Positions 1 through 12,362 of a DNA stretch of 64,000 nucleotides are shown here, piece after piece. The notes beneath the pieces are model-generated. The model was not told the DNA's origin. It did no database searches and saw only the letters and a list, made by a program, of their open reading frames with translations. The DNA is from Sipunculus nudus. Taxonomy: Eukaryota > Annelida > Sipuncula > Golfingiida > Sipunculidae. Positions within the stretch are counted from its first letter, which is position 1, and every line of letters starts with the position of its first letter. The DNA is taken from contig CM049306.1 in the NCBI GenBank assembly GCA_026874595.1, forward strand, positions 50,788,019 through 50,852,018, given 5' to 3'. The translations under genes and the position numbers were made by a program.

Positions 1-1140
1 TTCCTCTCTGCCAAGCGTCTGTTTCAAAACATTAACCCACATATCTCGGGAACAGTTTGACCAGTTGGGCCTAAAATTTGCATGTGTATAGATCTCCCAT
101 AGCCCTTTATCACACCTAAAAAAGGTGGCGCCACCTGCAACCAGTTTTGCACAGCATCCATTTGTTCATCTGCCTTGGGATAGAATTACTCATATCTCGG
201 CAGTGGTTTGACTTATCCACCTGAAATTTTGCAGGTGTATACATCCTTGGCAGCTTTCTTGATTTTATGACAGGTGGCACCACCTGCATTCACATTTACG
301 CTGCAGACATCCAAGCTCACATCTCAGACACCATTTGACCGATTGGGCAATAATTTTGCATGTTTATAGATCTCACATAGCTCTTTATCATATGCAAAAC
401 TAGTGGCGCCACCTGCAACCATTTTTGCACAGCTTCTGTCTGTTTGTTTGCCTTGGGATAAAATCACTTATATCTAAGCAGTGGTTTGACATATCTGCCT
501 AATATTTTGCAGTTTTTACATCTTGGATAGATTTCTGGATTTTGTGGCAGGTGGCACCACCTACATTTATGTATAAGCTGCAGAGATTCAGGCTTATATC
601 TCAGGATTAGTTTGACATATCCCCCTGAAATTTTGCATGTGTTTAGATCTCACATAGCATTTCATCATTGGCAAAACTGGTGGCGCCACCTGCAACCATT
701 TTTGCACAGCGTCCATTTGTTCCTCTGCCTTTGGATCAAATTACTCATATCTCGGCAGTGGTTTGACTTATCCACCTGAAATTTTGCAGGTTTAAACATC
801 TTTGACAGCTTTCTTGATTTTATGACAGGTGGCGCCACCTATATATTTACATTTACGCTGCAGACATCCAAGCTCATATCTCAGGAACCATTTGACAGAT
901 TGGGCAAAAATTTTGCATGTTTAAGGATCTCGCATTGCTCTTTGTCATACACAAAACTGGTGGTGCCACCTGCAACCATTTTTGCACAGCGTCCTTCTGT
1001 TTGTCTGCTGTGGGATAAAATCACTCATATAGAAGTAGTGGTTTGAATTATCTGCCTAAAATTTTGCATATGTATACAACTTGGACAGCTATCTGGATTT
1101 TGTGGTAGGTGGCGCAACCTACATACACATTTCAGCTGCA
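1..1140 (+). repeat. Alpha tandem array with GGTGGCGCCACC core, alternating 129/149-bp units
   Basis: Tandem array running in from the left edge. A 12-bp palindrome or its near variant sits at 124, 273, 402, 550, 679, 828, 959 and 1108, so spacings alternate between about 149 and 129 bp and the true period is a dimer of about 278 bp. Exact GGTGGCGCCACC occurs at 124, 679 and 828; the others differ mostly at the central CG. Flanks are AT-rich and more diverged than the core. No coding potential is seen; the short open frames here are incidental. Confidence 0.85.
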
Positions 1141-1462
1141 GACATCCAGGCTATTATGCAACACACCTCACTCTATTTCCCATTGCCACTCAATCCATGC
1201 CTCACTTCACCCGTCCCACTCTGATTTTGGCGGATGCTTGTAGTCGCTTGTTGACTACTTGTATTCTAATTTTTGTGTTGTGTGCACCCATGCCAGAATT
1301 TCAGTAGTGATGTTTGTTTAATTGTTTTTTGTTCTAAGTGTTTAGTACTTGCATTGTTCATATACATGTTACACATGTTCTTGTAAAGTAATGGTCCAGC
1401 ATTGAAGCATTATACCTGGTGTAATCTCATTGCACAGGTCCAAATTAGGCCTGTAGGCCTTT
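1141..1462 (+). mobile_element. Alpha element, 3' terminal region
   Basis: This segment follows the alpha array and recurs almost unchanged at about 32440-32789 and 50020-50342, with a shorter piece at 20181-20366. It contains TTTTGGCGGAT, then a short hairpin (GTAGTC, loop, GACTAC, near 1241-1259), and ends in the palindrome AGGCCTGTAGGCCT (1447-1460) followed by a T-run. The shared right end marks it as the terminus of a dispersed element whose left end lies outside the window. Superfamily not proven. Confidence 0.7.
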
Positions 1463-1816
1463 TTTCATTAAAAAGAATGTGTATTCATTTCATTCCAAAC
1501 TTTTCATCACAAACCTTCCATCTTCAAGATATGCTCACCTAGCAATATGGGAAGATTCTTTTTGATTTTGTAGTCTCAAAGGTCAAGGTCACAGGGCCCA
1601 TCTATCCACAAAATAGTTTGTGGATGATAATTCTGCTTTGAATAGATAGATTGGCTTCAAACTTGATTTATTAATGACCCATCACTTAAGCAATAAATGT
1701 ATTGATTTTCAGGGTCCCAAACCTTCCATCTTTCACACATGGCTTACTTGCCTAAAAGTTAGGAAATCTTTAGATTTTGAGGTTACCTGTCAGAGGTCAA
1801 GGTCACTGGACCTCTT
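1463..1816. other. Intergenic or intronic stretch, no gene seen
   Basis: No exon, RNA gene or element end is recognised. Two AAGGTCA-type motifs (near 1570-1580 and 1795-1806) match a motif common in the other repeats of the window, so this is probably degraded repeat DNA. Confidence 0.5.
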
Positions 1817-3702
1817 TTTAGCTCAGCTGACTATAAGTCATCTGAGCTATAGTCGTGGTCCATTGTCCGTCGTCCGTCCGTCTGTCCGTCTGTCCGTCCG
1901 TAGATGTGGCACGTTTTGAAACCGTAAGACCTAGGAATCCAAAATTCAGCATAATGTTAGATGTCCCCAAGATCTCCTACCAAGCCGAAAACTGGGTCTT
2001 TGCGACTTCGTACCTTTGAGAAATTAAGGAAAAACCTAAATTTTTTATTAAAATCCTATTTTCACACTTCAGGACTGCCTAATATCAAAACCACTCATCT
2101 GTTTTCCCTCATATTTACCATAAATATTCCTCTATATAGTTCCTATGTACATGCAAGAAATTAAGTCTGTAAAGTATAAATTCTTTAAGTAATGGGCCCA
2201 AACATAATGGACTTTGTAAAAATCAGGAAAAATAACTCAATTAACATGAAAAATTTTGAAACTAGAGTCTATTTTCTCAAGTATATAACTATGTTCAATT
2301 AAGATTCAATTGTTTACCGAAAATTAGATCTTAATTTTGTAAATTTTATAAGTACGTAGCATAAAAAAAAATCAGTACCTTAAATTTTGCCCAACTTTGA
2401 CCATGGCACGTTTTTTTCATGTAAGAACCATTGATTTAATTTTCACAGCATGTAAACATAAATATTTAGTTTGTCTAAATCTGAAATTTGAAAATAAAAG
2501 CTTGAAAATTAAGCTAGTTATTGATTTTTTTTTTTCTGTAGTCACATGCTTTGATTACAGATGCAGGGTCCCACTCCAGGTCACTGGAAGTCAGCTATGC
2601 CAGGGTTTCTAATTTGTTACAGTCACTGGGGGAGATCCCCTGCTGTGACAGGTGTACAGTTATTCTCATATCACCACCCCAATAACCCCCCCCCCCCCCA
2701 CCCGCAAACCCAACCCACCAAGTGTTATGCACTAATTGTTATTGTTTTCACTGTATCTCCTTAATTGTAATGCTGTTTCCACTCAGATATTCAAAAACTT
2801 TCCTTGAAAAAATAATTCAAGGTGTAATCAAGAAGATGCAATGTTGTGTAATGTAGCATTTTTAAAGAAATCAATTTTCTTTTAAATGTTTTTAACAAAT
2901 ATAATTGAACCCATCAGTATGCTTAAATTATTATAAAATATGAAGCGCATTATGGATAAATAAAGACACAATTAAAAATTGTGAAATCTAAATCAAGTAT
3001 TATTTTTAGATATTTATTGTTTAGCAGATTTTAAAGATATATTTTTGTGGTAAAAAATAAATAAACATTTGTATGCATGATGTGGTGTTATCTGACAAGA
3101 TTGAGATTTATGATGATGCAATTGAGAATTATGAATCAACTTTTATATTCAGATATATATGTTAAATTGGAAATGTATAGAAATATAAACTTAAATTAGA
3201 AAATAATTGATGTGATAAAAAAATGAGGATTTAATACAAACATTTGTTCATTATTTTCCTGCCTCAGCAGAATCTGAGATCAGGCTTTGTTTGCCTCGTT
3301 TTATGTTGTTTATTAGCTCTATTTCAACTGTATACATTTCATAAAAAAAATACATATATATTTAATAATATATATTATACAAAAAAATAGATTCAATTGA
3401 ACAAATGTGTAAACTACTGGAATGTCAACAGCTAATCGAAAAACCAACTAATGATCATGGTAATAGTACAGATCATTTGTTCACAAACTGCTCACATGCT
3501 TTAGTTTCAACATTAGGAAACACATGGTCAGGTAAAATATTTTTTGCAACAGTTTCTTGCTCATCAATACAAACCAATCATATAAACCAACCATGGCCTT
3601 TATTACCTCTTCCTCTTACACTTTATCTCCATTTGATATTATTTTAGATTTTTACCTTCAAGGTTAACATCAGCTGAGCACAGTGACCCATAGGTCCCTT
3701 GT
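1817..3702 (+). mobile_element. A-family element, copy A1
   Basis: The left end is TAGCTCAGCTGACTATAAG at about 1819, followed by a second AGCT-bearing arm and a GTCCGTCCGTCTGTCC-rich stretch. The right end is CAGCTGAGC, then the hairpin GACCCATAGGTC (3685-3696), then CCTTGTTTTT. Internal sequence near 1950-2150 is closely repeated at 6990, 22990, 23700, 27830 and 56050. No intact protein gene is visible, so this is a non-autonomous element of about 1.9 kb. The 3' hairpin plus CTTGT in a T-run resembles Helitron/Helentron ends, which is an inference. Confidence 0.65.
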
Positions 3703-3881
3703 TTTTAAAATTGTTACAATAATCTAAATGTGGCAAGTTCAAGGATCATAAGTTCTCAGATTTGTTTGGTCATACCATCATTGGTTAAGGTCACAGGACC
3801 GTCATTCTGACAAAAAATCTTAAAAATATCCTTTTAGACAAATTCAGCTGAGCATCAAAACCTATGGGTCTGTAGTCTAAT

Positions 3882-4025
3882 CCAGTCATTATATGTAATG
3901 ACTGGACATAAATTTCAGTCATTTCATGAAATAATTAAACATTTTAGCCATTTCATGTAATGACTGGTGGTCACAGGCATTATATGAAATGACTGAAACA
4001 TTTAGGCATATCATGACATGACTGA
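3882..4025. repeat. Cluster of five imperfect palindromes, CAGTCATTTCATGAAATGACTG type
   Basis: A perfect hairpin at 3882-3905 (CCAGTCATTA, 4-nt loop, TAATGACTGG) is followed by four related palindromic units at about 3914-3934, 3950-3967, 3977-3997 and 4007-4025. Spacing is irregular. Function unknown. Confidence 0.6.
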
Positions 4026-4029
4026 TTAA

Positions 4030-4480
4030 AAAGATTGACTGTAATAGCTTCATCATGGATAGCTTCATCGTACACAAGACTGGTGGCATTACCTACAATA
4101 ATTTTTTCAGTGTATGATCCAGCCTATTTCTCAGGAGTGATTTTACATATCAGCCTGAAATTATACATGTCTATACATCTTGGATATAGTTATGTTGTAT
4201 CCAGGACTTGTTGTGCCAGCTGCAAAAGTTTCATGCATCTGTGCTCATAGCCCTATAGTGGTTTGAAGTACCTGCCTGAAATTTTGCACGTCCATACATC
4301 TTTGATAGCCTTTTCGTACACAAGACTGCTGGCGCCACCTACAATCATTTTTGTGTTGTGTGCACCCATGCCAGTATTTCAGCAGTGATGTTTGTGTTAT
4401 CAGTGCTTGTACTTGGGTTCAAAATGTTTAGTACTTGCATTGTACATATACGTGTGATGATGTCACACATGTACTTAAAA
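4030..4480 (+). repeat. Degraded alpha-like repeat fragment
   Basis: Contains two weak versions of the palindromic unit (near 4080-4095 and 4331-4340, the latter GGCGCCACCTAC). From about 4350 comes the alpha 3'-type text starting GTGTTGTGTGCACCCATGCC, which breaks off before the terminal AGGCCTGTAGGCCT. It is therefore a truncated or decayed alpha copy. Confidence 0.55.
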
Positions 4481-5236
4481 GTTTGATATAAATGATTGTT
4501 TGATTGTCCCCCGTTGTCACAGAAGGATCTGTCTGTGGGGGACATAGAAATGGTGAGTGTCCGTCTGCTGTCCATTTGTCAGTCTGTCCATCCGTCCATT
4601 AAACATTTGTTAACACAATAACTGGAAAAGGATTTAAGGTACAGTCATTAAACTTGCAGCATTGATGCACCTTATCAAGGGCTAGGTAAAGTTTGAAAAT
4701 GCATGACCTTTCAAGGATTTTTTTTCAAGATTTTTCAAAGTCACAGTGGAGATAATGCTAAAATTATGTTAATGCAAAAACTCAAAAAGAATTTAAGGTA
4801 CCGTCACCCTTGAATGATCTTAATGCAATAATGTAAAAGAATTTGAGGAACAGTCACCAAACTTGCAGCACTGATGCATCTTATCAAGGGCTAGGTCAAG
4901 TTTTAACATGGCTAATCTTGATGCAATTTTCAAGGTCACTTACAGAAGTTAATCCAGGTGTGTGACATTGACCTATCTAAAATTTCATACATGTTTTCAC
5001 AACTTTTTTTCCAGCTCTTCCCACAACAGGCAGGGGACATACTAGATCTGTAGAACAGATAAACTTTTCCCATGTCCTTTTTTCAGAAACATTAAATTGA
5101 TAGCACTTGTTTTGTAAGATTGATCAAGAGTGTTTTAAGTAGATTTATGTTCTTAATATCTGTATTGCTTGAAATGATGCTGTGATCTGTATGCAGATTT
5201 ATAAAAAGTTAGGATGAGATTATAAATGCAGTTGAA
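4481..5236. repeat. Non-coding stretch with two diverged direct repeats
   Basis: Sequences near 4634-4690 and 4850-4900 are direct repeats (common text ACTTGCAGCA and CTTATCAAGGGCTAGGT), about 210 bp apart. Nothing else is recognised and no exon is seen. Confidence 0.5.
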
Positions 5237-5440
5237 CCTGTCTGTTAAGACCACCTATCTGTTAAGACCACCTGTCTGTTAAGACCACCTATTTGTTAAG
5301 ACAAACTGTCTGTTAAGACCACCTGTCTGTAAAGACCACTTAACTGTTATGACCACCTATCTGTTAAATGACCTACCTGTTAAGACCACCTGTCTTATAA
5401 GACCACCTATCCTATCTATTAAGACCACCTGTCTGTTGCG
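5237..5440 (+). repeat. 17-bp minisatellite (CTGTTAAGACCACCTRT)n
   Basis: About eleven units of 17 bp with some drifted copies, for example near 5345-5375. It lies about 190 bp upstream of the first visible exon. The period is not a multiple of three and stops occur, so it is not coding. Confidence 0.85.
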
Positions 5441-5626
5441 ACCTCCCTTGAGTGAGCTTGAAACTAAAAATTCACAATGGTATTTATTACTTTCCTGTCT
5501 AATAAGACCAACTCCTAATTAAGAACCTTTTTGCTTTTCCTATTGGTGGTCTCATTACATTACACAGGTTTCACAGTATTCAGTAATCCTTTCTGTTGTC
5601 CCATTGGAAGTTTTTCTTTTTTTCAG

Positions 5627-5805
5627 TATGTGGAGGTTCTTTAGTTGGGTCTTTTGGGACCTTCACAAGTCCAGGTTATCCCCATGGTCTGGCACAAGGC
5701 AGATGGTGTGTATGGCGCATCACAGTTCCACAGGGCCGCAGAGTCAAACTGACATTCACTGATTTTGATCTCACCACAATCTCTGGGCATGCAGGCAGTG
5801 TTAAT
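5627..5805 (+). CDS. CUB1, exon 1 of 2 (N-terminal half)
   Basis: The acceptor is a T-rich tract ending TTTCAG at 5626; the donor is GTAAGT at 5806. The exon enters in phase 1 (two bases, then TGT) and leaves in phase 0. It begins CGGSLVGSFGTFTSPGYP, the classical CUB opening with the first cysteine followed by Gly-Gly and the SPGYP turn. Then come the second cysteine in RWCVWRI and the strand VKLTFTDFDL. The preceding exon is not in the window. The reading frame happens to stay open past the donor, but sequence after 5806 is SINE-like rather than CUB-like, and the phase-0 donor matches the phase-0 acceptor at 22338. The exon is real on family grounds; the exact donor is inferred. Confidence 0.85.
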
Positions 5806-5819
5806 GTAAGTGTTGAGAT

Positions 5820-5960
5820 TATAGATATAAAACATGAATACACAGAAAAAATTGTATTACTTTGTATGGGAATCGAACCCATGACCTTCCTATTGCTAGT
5901 TGTTTGGTCTACCACTGAGCTGACGGGGATCCCAGTCCTTTCTGTGTATAAGCACACTTT
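5820..5960 (-). mobile_element. tRNA-derived SINE, minus strand
   Basis: The reverse complement shows an RNA polymerase III A box (CAGCTCAGTGGTAGA, about 5909-5923) and a B box (GGGTTCGATTCCC, 5868-5880) at tRNA spacing, but the ends do not pair as an acceptor stem. This is therefore a SINE head, not a functional tRNA. A second diverged copy follows at about 6110-6330 in the same orientation, with similar tails. It starts only about 15 bp after the donor of the first CUB exon. Confidence 0.75.
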
Positions 5961-6109
5961 CATAGTAACTAGCGAGGTCAGAGTAGTGATGTAGGGGTAA
6001 TACATACTATACATGTGTTGACACAGTGACTTTGCATACAGCAGTGATAACTAATGGCCTTTTTATGGTGTGGGACATATTTTATATAGAGATGTATGAA
6101 TAGCCATTC

Positions 6110-6330
6110 TGTTGCATTTTATATGGTTATAGAACATATACACAAAAAATTGAATCATTCTGTATAGAAATCAAACCCATGACCCTCTGATTGCCAGTCA
6201 TTTGCTCTTCCACTGTGATATGGGGGATCCCAAACCTTTTCGAGTGTTGGCACACTTTCACAGGAACTGGCCACTACAGTCTAGGAACTACATACTGCAA
6301 GACCCAACTTTTTCTGTGTATTCCTGTTCT
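6110..6330 (-). mobile_element. Second tRNA-derived SINE, diverged
   Basis: Same orientation and layout as the copy at 5820-5960. The reverse complement of 6167-6180 is a decayed B box (GGGTTTGATTTC), and that of 6206-6220 is a decayed A box. Flanking text (CACACTTTCA, TTTCTGTGTAT) is shared with the first copy. It is more diverged and so probably older. Confidence 0.6.
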
Positions 6331-6888
6331 ATGTCTACCATAAAATCTTGTGTACAAGCCGGAAAATTTATTCCAAAATACCAATGTAAAAAATCCCTAA
6401 TGGCTTATACATGGGCCTAAAAAAGTGACCAAGATCTGCAATGGACAACTAACTGACCTGTCTGACTGGTCCTGTCACTGGAAGTTGAAAATTTTGTTCT
6501 GGTGTCAACATCCAATTCCTACAGCATGTTTGATATAATTCAGGCAATAAAAAATTGGTATATGGTAGTACTGTTTTTGTTTCTCAATAAATATATATTA
6601 ATATTTATATACAATGTTACAACAGAATTTACCAGCAAAGTTAAGACTGACCATATGGGATTTTAAGGATTCCCGCCATATTCCTAGGTGTATTTGACCA
6701 ACCAGCACACAAGTAATTATGTCTTAAATTTATTAAACACTTGTTTTCACCTTCTTTACCTGAAAAAGTAAAATTACGTTGTAGTTAATTTTTCCATTTC
6801 ACGTGCCTCCACAAAAAATGACTTCCTCTGCCCAGCTGCCATGAGCTGTGACTTCCACACGATCCTTAGGGCCCAAAAATTTTTAGCT
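6331..6888. other. Intronic stretch, nothing recognised
   Basis: AT-rich sequence with no splice-bounded CUB text, no element ends and no tandem repeat that I can see. Confidence 0.5.
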
Positions 6889-9330
6889 CAGCTGACTATA
6901 AGTCATCTGAGCTATAGTCATGGTCCATTGTCCGTCGTCCGTCCGTCCGTCTGTCTGTCTGTCCGTCTGGATGTCCGTCCGTAAGACTGGCACGTTTTGA
7001 CACCGTTGGACCTACGAATCTGAATTTCGGCATACAGTTAGATGTCCCCATAATCTCCTATCATGCCAAAAATTGGGTCAATAGGACTTCGTTCCTTTGA
7101 GATATTAAGGAAAAACCTCAATTTTTTATTAGAAATCTATTTTCACACTTCAGGACTGCCTAATATCAAAACCGCTCATCTGGTTTTCTTCATATTTACC
7201 ATAAATATTCCTCTATATAGTTCCTATGTACATGCCAGATATTAAGTCAGTATTATATAATTTAAAAAAGTTATGGGCCCAAACATAATGGACTTTGTAA
7301 AAAGAACAGGAAGATATTTGGTCACTTAAGACCAAAAGTGTTAAAGGTAGGGACTTTTTTCCAGTAATACAACTTTAATTAATCAAAATTTTATTGTATA
7401 CAAAAAATTAAATCAAAATTTGTTAAATTTTTTTAAATATTGGCAAAAATATAAAATTGGTACCTTAAATTTTGCCCAACTTTGGCCATGGCACGTTTTT
7501 TTCCTGTAAGTACTGTGGATTTAATTTTCACACCATGTATACATAAGGATTTAATCTGTTAAAATCTGAAATTTGAATATAAAAGCTGCAAAATTAGGCT
7601 AGTTATTGAATTTTTTTGGAGGCTCTTGTTGTATTCCCTTACATTGTCAAGCAGTCCACTTTGATGACTGTAGGTCATTCAGTGCACATCTCTATGCTCC
7701 TCAGGCTGTTGACATAATTTTAGATGTCCCCAAAATCTCCTACCATACCGAAAATTGGGTCATTAGGACTTTGTTTCTTTGAGATATTAAGGAAAAAATA
7801 TCTGTTTTCCATAAAAAAAGCCATTGTTAGACTTACACTTCAAGGCTGCCTAATATCAAAACCACTGATCTGTTTTTGATCGTATTTAGTATTCACATTC
7901 TTTTATACATTTTCTATGAACATACCAAAAATTAGGTCAGTATTGGGTATTATTTTGAAATTATGGGCCAAAACAATGCAATTTTTTAAAAAATCAGGAA
8001 ATATATTTACTCACCTAACATGAGAATTGCTGAACCTAGAGACTTTTTTTCAGGAATATAACTTTATTTAATCAAGATTCAATTGTTTACCCAAAATTAG
8101 ATCTGAATTTTGCAAATTTTTCAAGTTATTAGTATAAATAAAAAATCAATACCTTAAATTTTGTCCAACTTTGGCACTATTGATTTAATTTTCCCAGCAT
8201 ATATGCATAAGGATTTAATCTTTTAAAATCTGAACTTTCAAAAGAAATTGATTGGAATGAATAGCTTTTATTCATGTTTTCATACACCATGTCAAGTGTT
8301 GTTTACATCTAGCCCACCTAGTAGTACAGCCTTCACTTGCATTATGTAACCCACCCCAGGCAGCTTACCTTGGCCCAGCTTGGCCACTACTAGCAGGCTT
8401 CCCCTCTGCCCTGCACTCATCCCCCCCCCCCCCCCAGCTGGTGCATAAACAAGATGAATGAACCACCAGGGTTACAATGATTAAAGTGTACATTTAATTG
8501 TGTCCACAAAGTGGTGTATTGTTGTGAAAGTGTGGATGTTCATGAGATAAGTAATTCCTTACTTCAGAAGAGTAAAAACTTCACCAGGTGTGAAATTGAC
8601 TATTAATTCCAGTAATTAATTAAAACTGGGATAGTAATTAGCACAATGATATTGTTTGTCCCTCATTCAACCAACAGTGTGTATACTTTATTTGAAAAGA
8701 TGTTTTATTTTATCAAATTTACTTTTATTTTATTTTGGTGAATAAAATTAAGCATGTCCTGAAAACTCCAATGTGCAAAACTTTTTAATAGTGATTCAAG
8801 GAATATTCTTGTAGATGCCATGTTGTGGCATTATTTTCTTTTAAAATCAGTTTAAACATTTATGATTTAAAAATAATAAAATATATGTGTATGCATAATA
8901 TGACCCAATGTTTTTTACTCTGTATATATAATGATTGCAACTTTTGCAACAATTCTAATTTTTTAACTTATATTTTCAAGTTTTTTAATTAAAAATTTAT
9001 AAACCTGTAAATAAAAAAATGATTCAGATAAAAACTTCTTAATGGAAAAAGTGGATCTGCTTAAAAAATAGGATTATATATAAACTTAAATGCATTATTC
9101 TCTTGAAAGTGAAATAAAGGTATCAGTCCATTCTGTCCACTTGCCTGTCCATCTGTAAATTTTCGTATGCAACACAGTATCTCAAAACTTTTACTGTTTT
9201 TCTTCATGACAGTCTTGTCAGAGTATTAGTTTGCAATCATATATTTAGAACTTTACTATAACCAAGTAGGAGGGCCCCTTTCCTCTTAGCTTTTCATATT
9301 CTTATATAAATGAAAAACATTACAATAGAA

Positions 9331-10066
9331 TATTTCTACATCCACCTTCGTGCTTTTGCTTCTTCTAAATATATAGACGTTATTATGGCAAAAACAGATA
9401 TTCTGTGTTTACAGGAACATCATTTGTCATCAGTGAACGCTTCTTTTTTAAGAACACTCGATGACAAATACGATGCGTACACTCACCATAATCTTGAGTG
9501 TCCCAGGCTTGGAGGGGTGGCGACCATGTGGTGCAAAGATCTGAGTTACTTAATTTCAAAAGTGGACAACTTAGGAAATGACCGTATATTAGTAATTAAA
9601 CTTAGCCGACCGAACGAACAACCTATTTTTATAATAAATACGTATTTACCTCCGTCTAATTATACAGTAGAAGAATTAAACATGCAATTGTCAATCTTGA
9701 CCGCGGCATACACCAATTTGTCGTCTATAGGTGAAATTGTAATGGCAGGTGACATGAATGCACAATTAGGCCAACTGGACGGACCAAGAGGTAAAGTTCG
9801 TACCGATAGGGGCGTTATATTGTCAGACTTTATTGAGTCAACAAATCTCATTTCAGTAGGATTACAAGCACTTGCCACAGGCCCAGCTGACACCTATTTC
9901 CCTTATAGCGCCGGACCCAGTACTCAGATTGACCACATACTAATTCCTTCGACAAGTTTAAACAGATTTCATTGGTGTAAAGTTATTGATGATCACGCTT
10001 TAAATACCTCGGATCATCTCCCAGTCGTAGTTGCCCTAAACTTACATATAGAAAAAATTCAAAAAG
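9331..10066 (+). pseudogene. LINE endonuclease domain (EEP fold), truncated start
   Basis: An open frame from 9310 to 10128 encodes the endonuclease, but its first seven or so residues are A-family repeat DNA, so the apparent ATG at 9310 is accidental. Motifs in order: DILCLQEHH (catalytic Glu), NTYLPPS, AGDMNAQLG (Asp/Asn pair), IDHILIP and TSDHLPVVV (catalytic Asp-His). The initial beta strand with its Asn is missing through 5' truncation. Beyond about 10040-10066 the family-like text (DLYKWKNSHADHYYNYLNRY) continues in another frame, so a frameshift separates this domain from the reverse transcriptase. It nicks target DNA in target-primed reverse transcription. Confidence 0.85.
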
Positions 10067-12362
10067 TATTTCGCAAGACCTATATAAATGGAAAAACTCG
10101 CATGCAGACCATTATTATAATTATTTAAATAGATACGTCTCTATGGAAAAGAAACTTCAGTCAGAACCATTAACAAATGCCGAAATTGATAACTATGTGT
10201 TTTCATTAAGTGAATGTATGAAAAAAGCTGCTGATAAGGTGGTACCAAAAACAAACGTTAACACATATAAAAAAACATACTGGGACCAAGAATTAAAGAA
10301 AGCCCACGCCCACCAGAGAGAAATGCGAAATATATGGGTAGATGGAGGTCGCCCAAGGGGTTTTCATTTTAACTCGTATAAAGAATACAAAGCGGCTAAA
10401 CGTGTATTCGGGAAATTATTAAAGAAAAAGATATTAGAATTTGAAGCACGAAAATTTGAAGAGGCAAGTCTTAATCACGATATTGATGTTAGGTCTTTCT
10501 GGAAGTATGTAAAAGGTCACAAAGATCAATCCGGTAATATTCACATAATGAACGATGGTAATTCTAACTTTTCGACTCCTATGGAACTCCGTTCGTTTTG
10601 GCGTAATCATTTTAGTAATTTACTAAATGAGCAACCGGAAGAAGAAACCGACAAAGAAACATTTACGTCTCATGTTAGTAAAAAAATCGCCGAAATATTA
10701 GTTAATGCCAATAAACATTATGATAATACAGGGGTGCTGCGACACATTAATGAAGATGAAATAGTAAAGATCTGTAAACAATTACCAAATAATAAGGCAC
10801 CTGGTTATGATCTTATCTCATATGAACACTTGAAATATGGTGCACCTGGGATATGCAGATATTTGGCAATATTGTACAATGCCATTATCAAACAGGTATA
10901 TATTCCAAAATCCTTAAAGCTTGGCATTATTTCTCCAATGTATAAGGGCAGAAACAAAGACAGAGCCTCCAAAAATTCATACAGAGGGATTACACTAATG
11001 CCAGTTTTAAATAAGCTCTTTGAAAAAATAATATGGTCCAGACTAGAACCATGGTTGAGAAACAGAGAATTCCCCGATAAAATGCAACATGCTTGCAGGA
11101 AAAGATGTAGCAGTCTGATTGCATCTTTTTCTGTACAAGAAAGTATTTTTCACCATTGTGAGCAAGGGGGTAGAGTATATTGTTGTCTTTTAGACTGTAA
11201 ATCTGCTTTTGACAGAGTGTGGTGGGACGGACTGCTATTAAAGGCATATAATCTGGAAATCCGTGACAAATTGTGGCTATTATTTAGAGAATGGCTAATT
11301 GGTAGTTCCTGTGCTGTACTTGTCAATGGAGAATTGTCAGATGAATTCAAAATATCTCGGAGTGTCAAACAGGGGGGTATCATGTCTATGTTTTATTTTA
11401 CTGTGTCCTTCGTGGACTTTCATAATTATATTAATGGAGGAAATATTGGTCTGCTGGTAAATGATATTGATGTTAGCTCCCCAACATATGCAGATGATAC
11501 GGTCTTGTTAGCAAATACCAAATCACCATTGGATCAAATGATTTATAGAGCCCACATATACAGTAAGCTATGGCGAATATCCTTTTGTTCAGCAAAATCA
11601 AAATGTATGGTCTTCTGGGAAACTAAAAAACAGAACAAAATAAATAGTAAATTAAGAGTGTGGAAAATGGGTAACACAAAATTAACAGAAGTGCAGGAGT
11701 ATGAACATGTGGGAATTCTACTAAACTCCTGTTTTTCGTCAAAATCACGCACTGACGACAGGTGTAGGAAAGGGAAATCAATTTTGGGCGCACTTGGTAT
11801 GATAGGAGTACAATCACACGCCCTTCTGCCGACTGTATCAGCTATCAGCTGGGATAAAATATGTATACCTTCCGTATTATATGGTTCTGAATTATGGTAT
11901 TCAATTAGCAAAACTGAGAGTTATTTAATTGAAAAACTACAAACATTTGCTGGAAAAACGATTCAAGGGTTACATATGAGAACCCACGGAGAGGTAGTTA
12001 GGGGCTTACTCGGATGGCATACCATGCAAAGCAGAATAGATAAAAGAAAACTTCTATTCCTTCATAAATTAATTTCTGGTGACAATTTAGGCATAGCAAA
12101 GAAACTATTTATCACAAGGCTATATCAGTGGAAATTACAAGTACACATTAACCAGAAAGGTTTCATTCCTAACATTGTTGATACTTTGAATAAATATGGA
12201 ATTGGTAATTTCTTTTCTAAATATATAAATGGTGGAAGTTTTCCAGATTATTTAACCTGGAAACGAATTATATGTAATGCTATCCATTCATATGAGCAAA
12301 GTATATGGTGCTTCACGATGTACAAAAGAAACGACTCACCGTTTCTTGAGAATCCACCCTGA
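10067..12362 (+). pseudogene. LINE reverse transcriptase
   Basis: The open frame (ATG at 10143, 739 codons to 12362) contains the LINE reverse transcriptase. Visible motifs: NNKAPGYDLISYEHLKYG, SYRGITLMPVLNKLFEKII, LLDCKSAFDRVWW (motif A, Asp codon at 11193), SVKQGGIMS (in place of the common PQGS), and YADD at residues 449-452 (11487-11498). In-frame coding text extends upstream of the ATG to about 10067, so that ATG is not the natural start; the domain was fused to the endonuclease. The catalytic residues are intact. The frame ends early at 12360 because of a second frameshift at about 12320-12350. Confidence 0.9.

Noticed and set aside
1-1140. CRISPR-like regular repeats
   Set aside because: Units are 129/149 bp with diverged flanks in an animal genome; a tandem satellite-like array explains them.
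5861-5930. Possible minus-strand tRNA gene with A and B boxes
   Set aside because: The ends do not form an acceptor stem, and a diverged second copy with shared tails follows, so it is a SINE head.
5806-5994. Extension of CUB1 exon 1 through the open frame to 5994
   Set aside because: The text after 5806 is SINE-related and not CUB-like, a good donor GTAAGT lies at 5806, and its phase fits the next exon at 22338.
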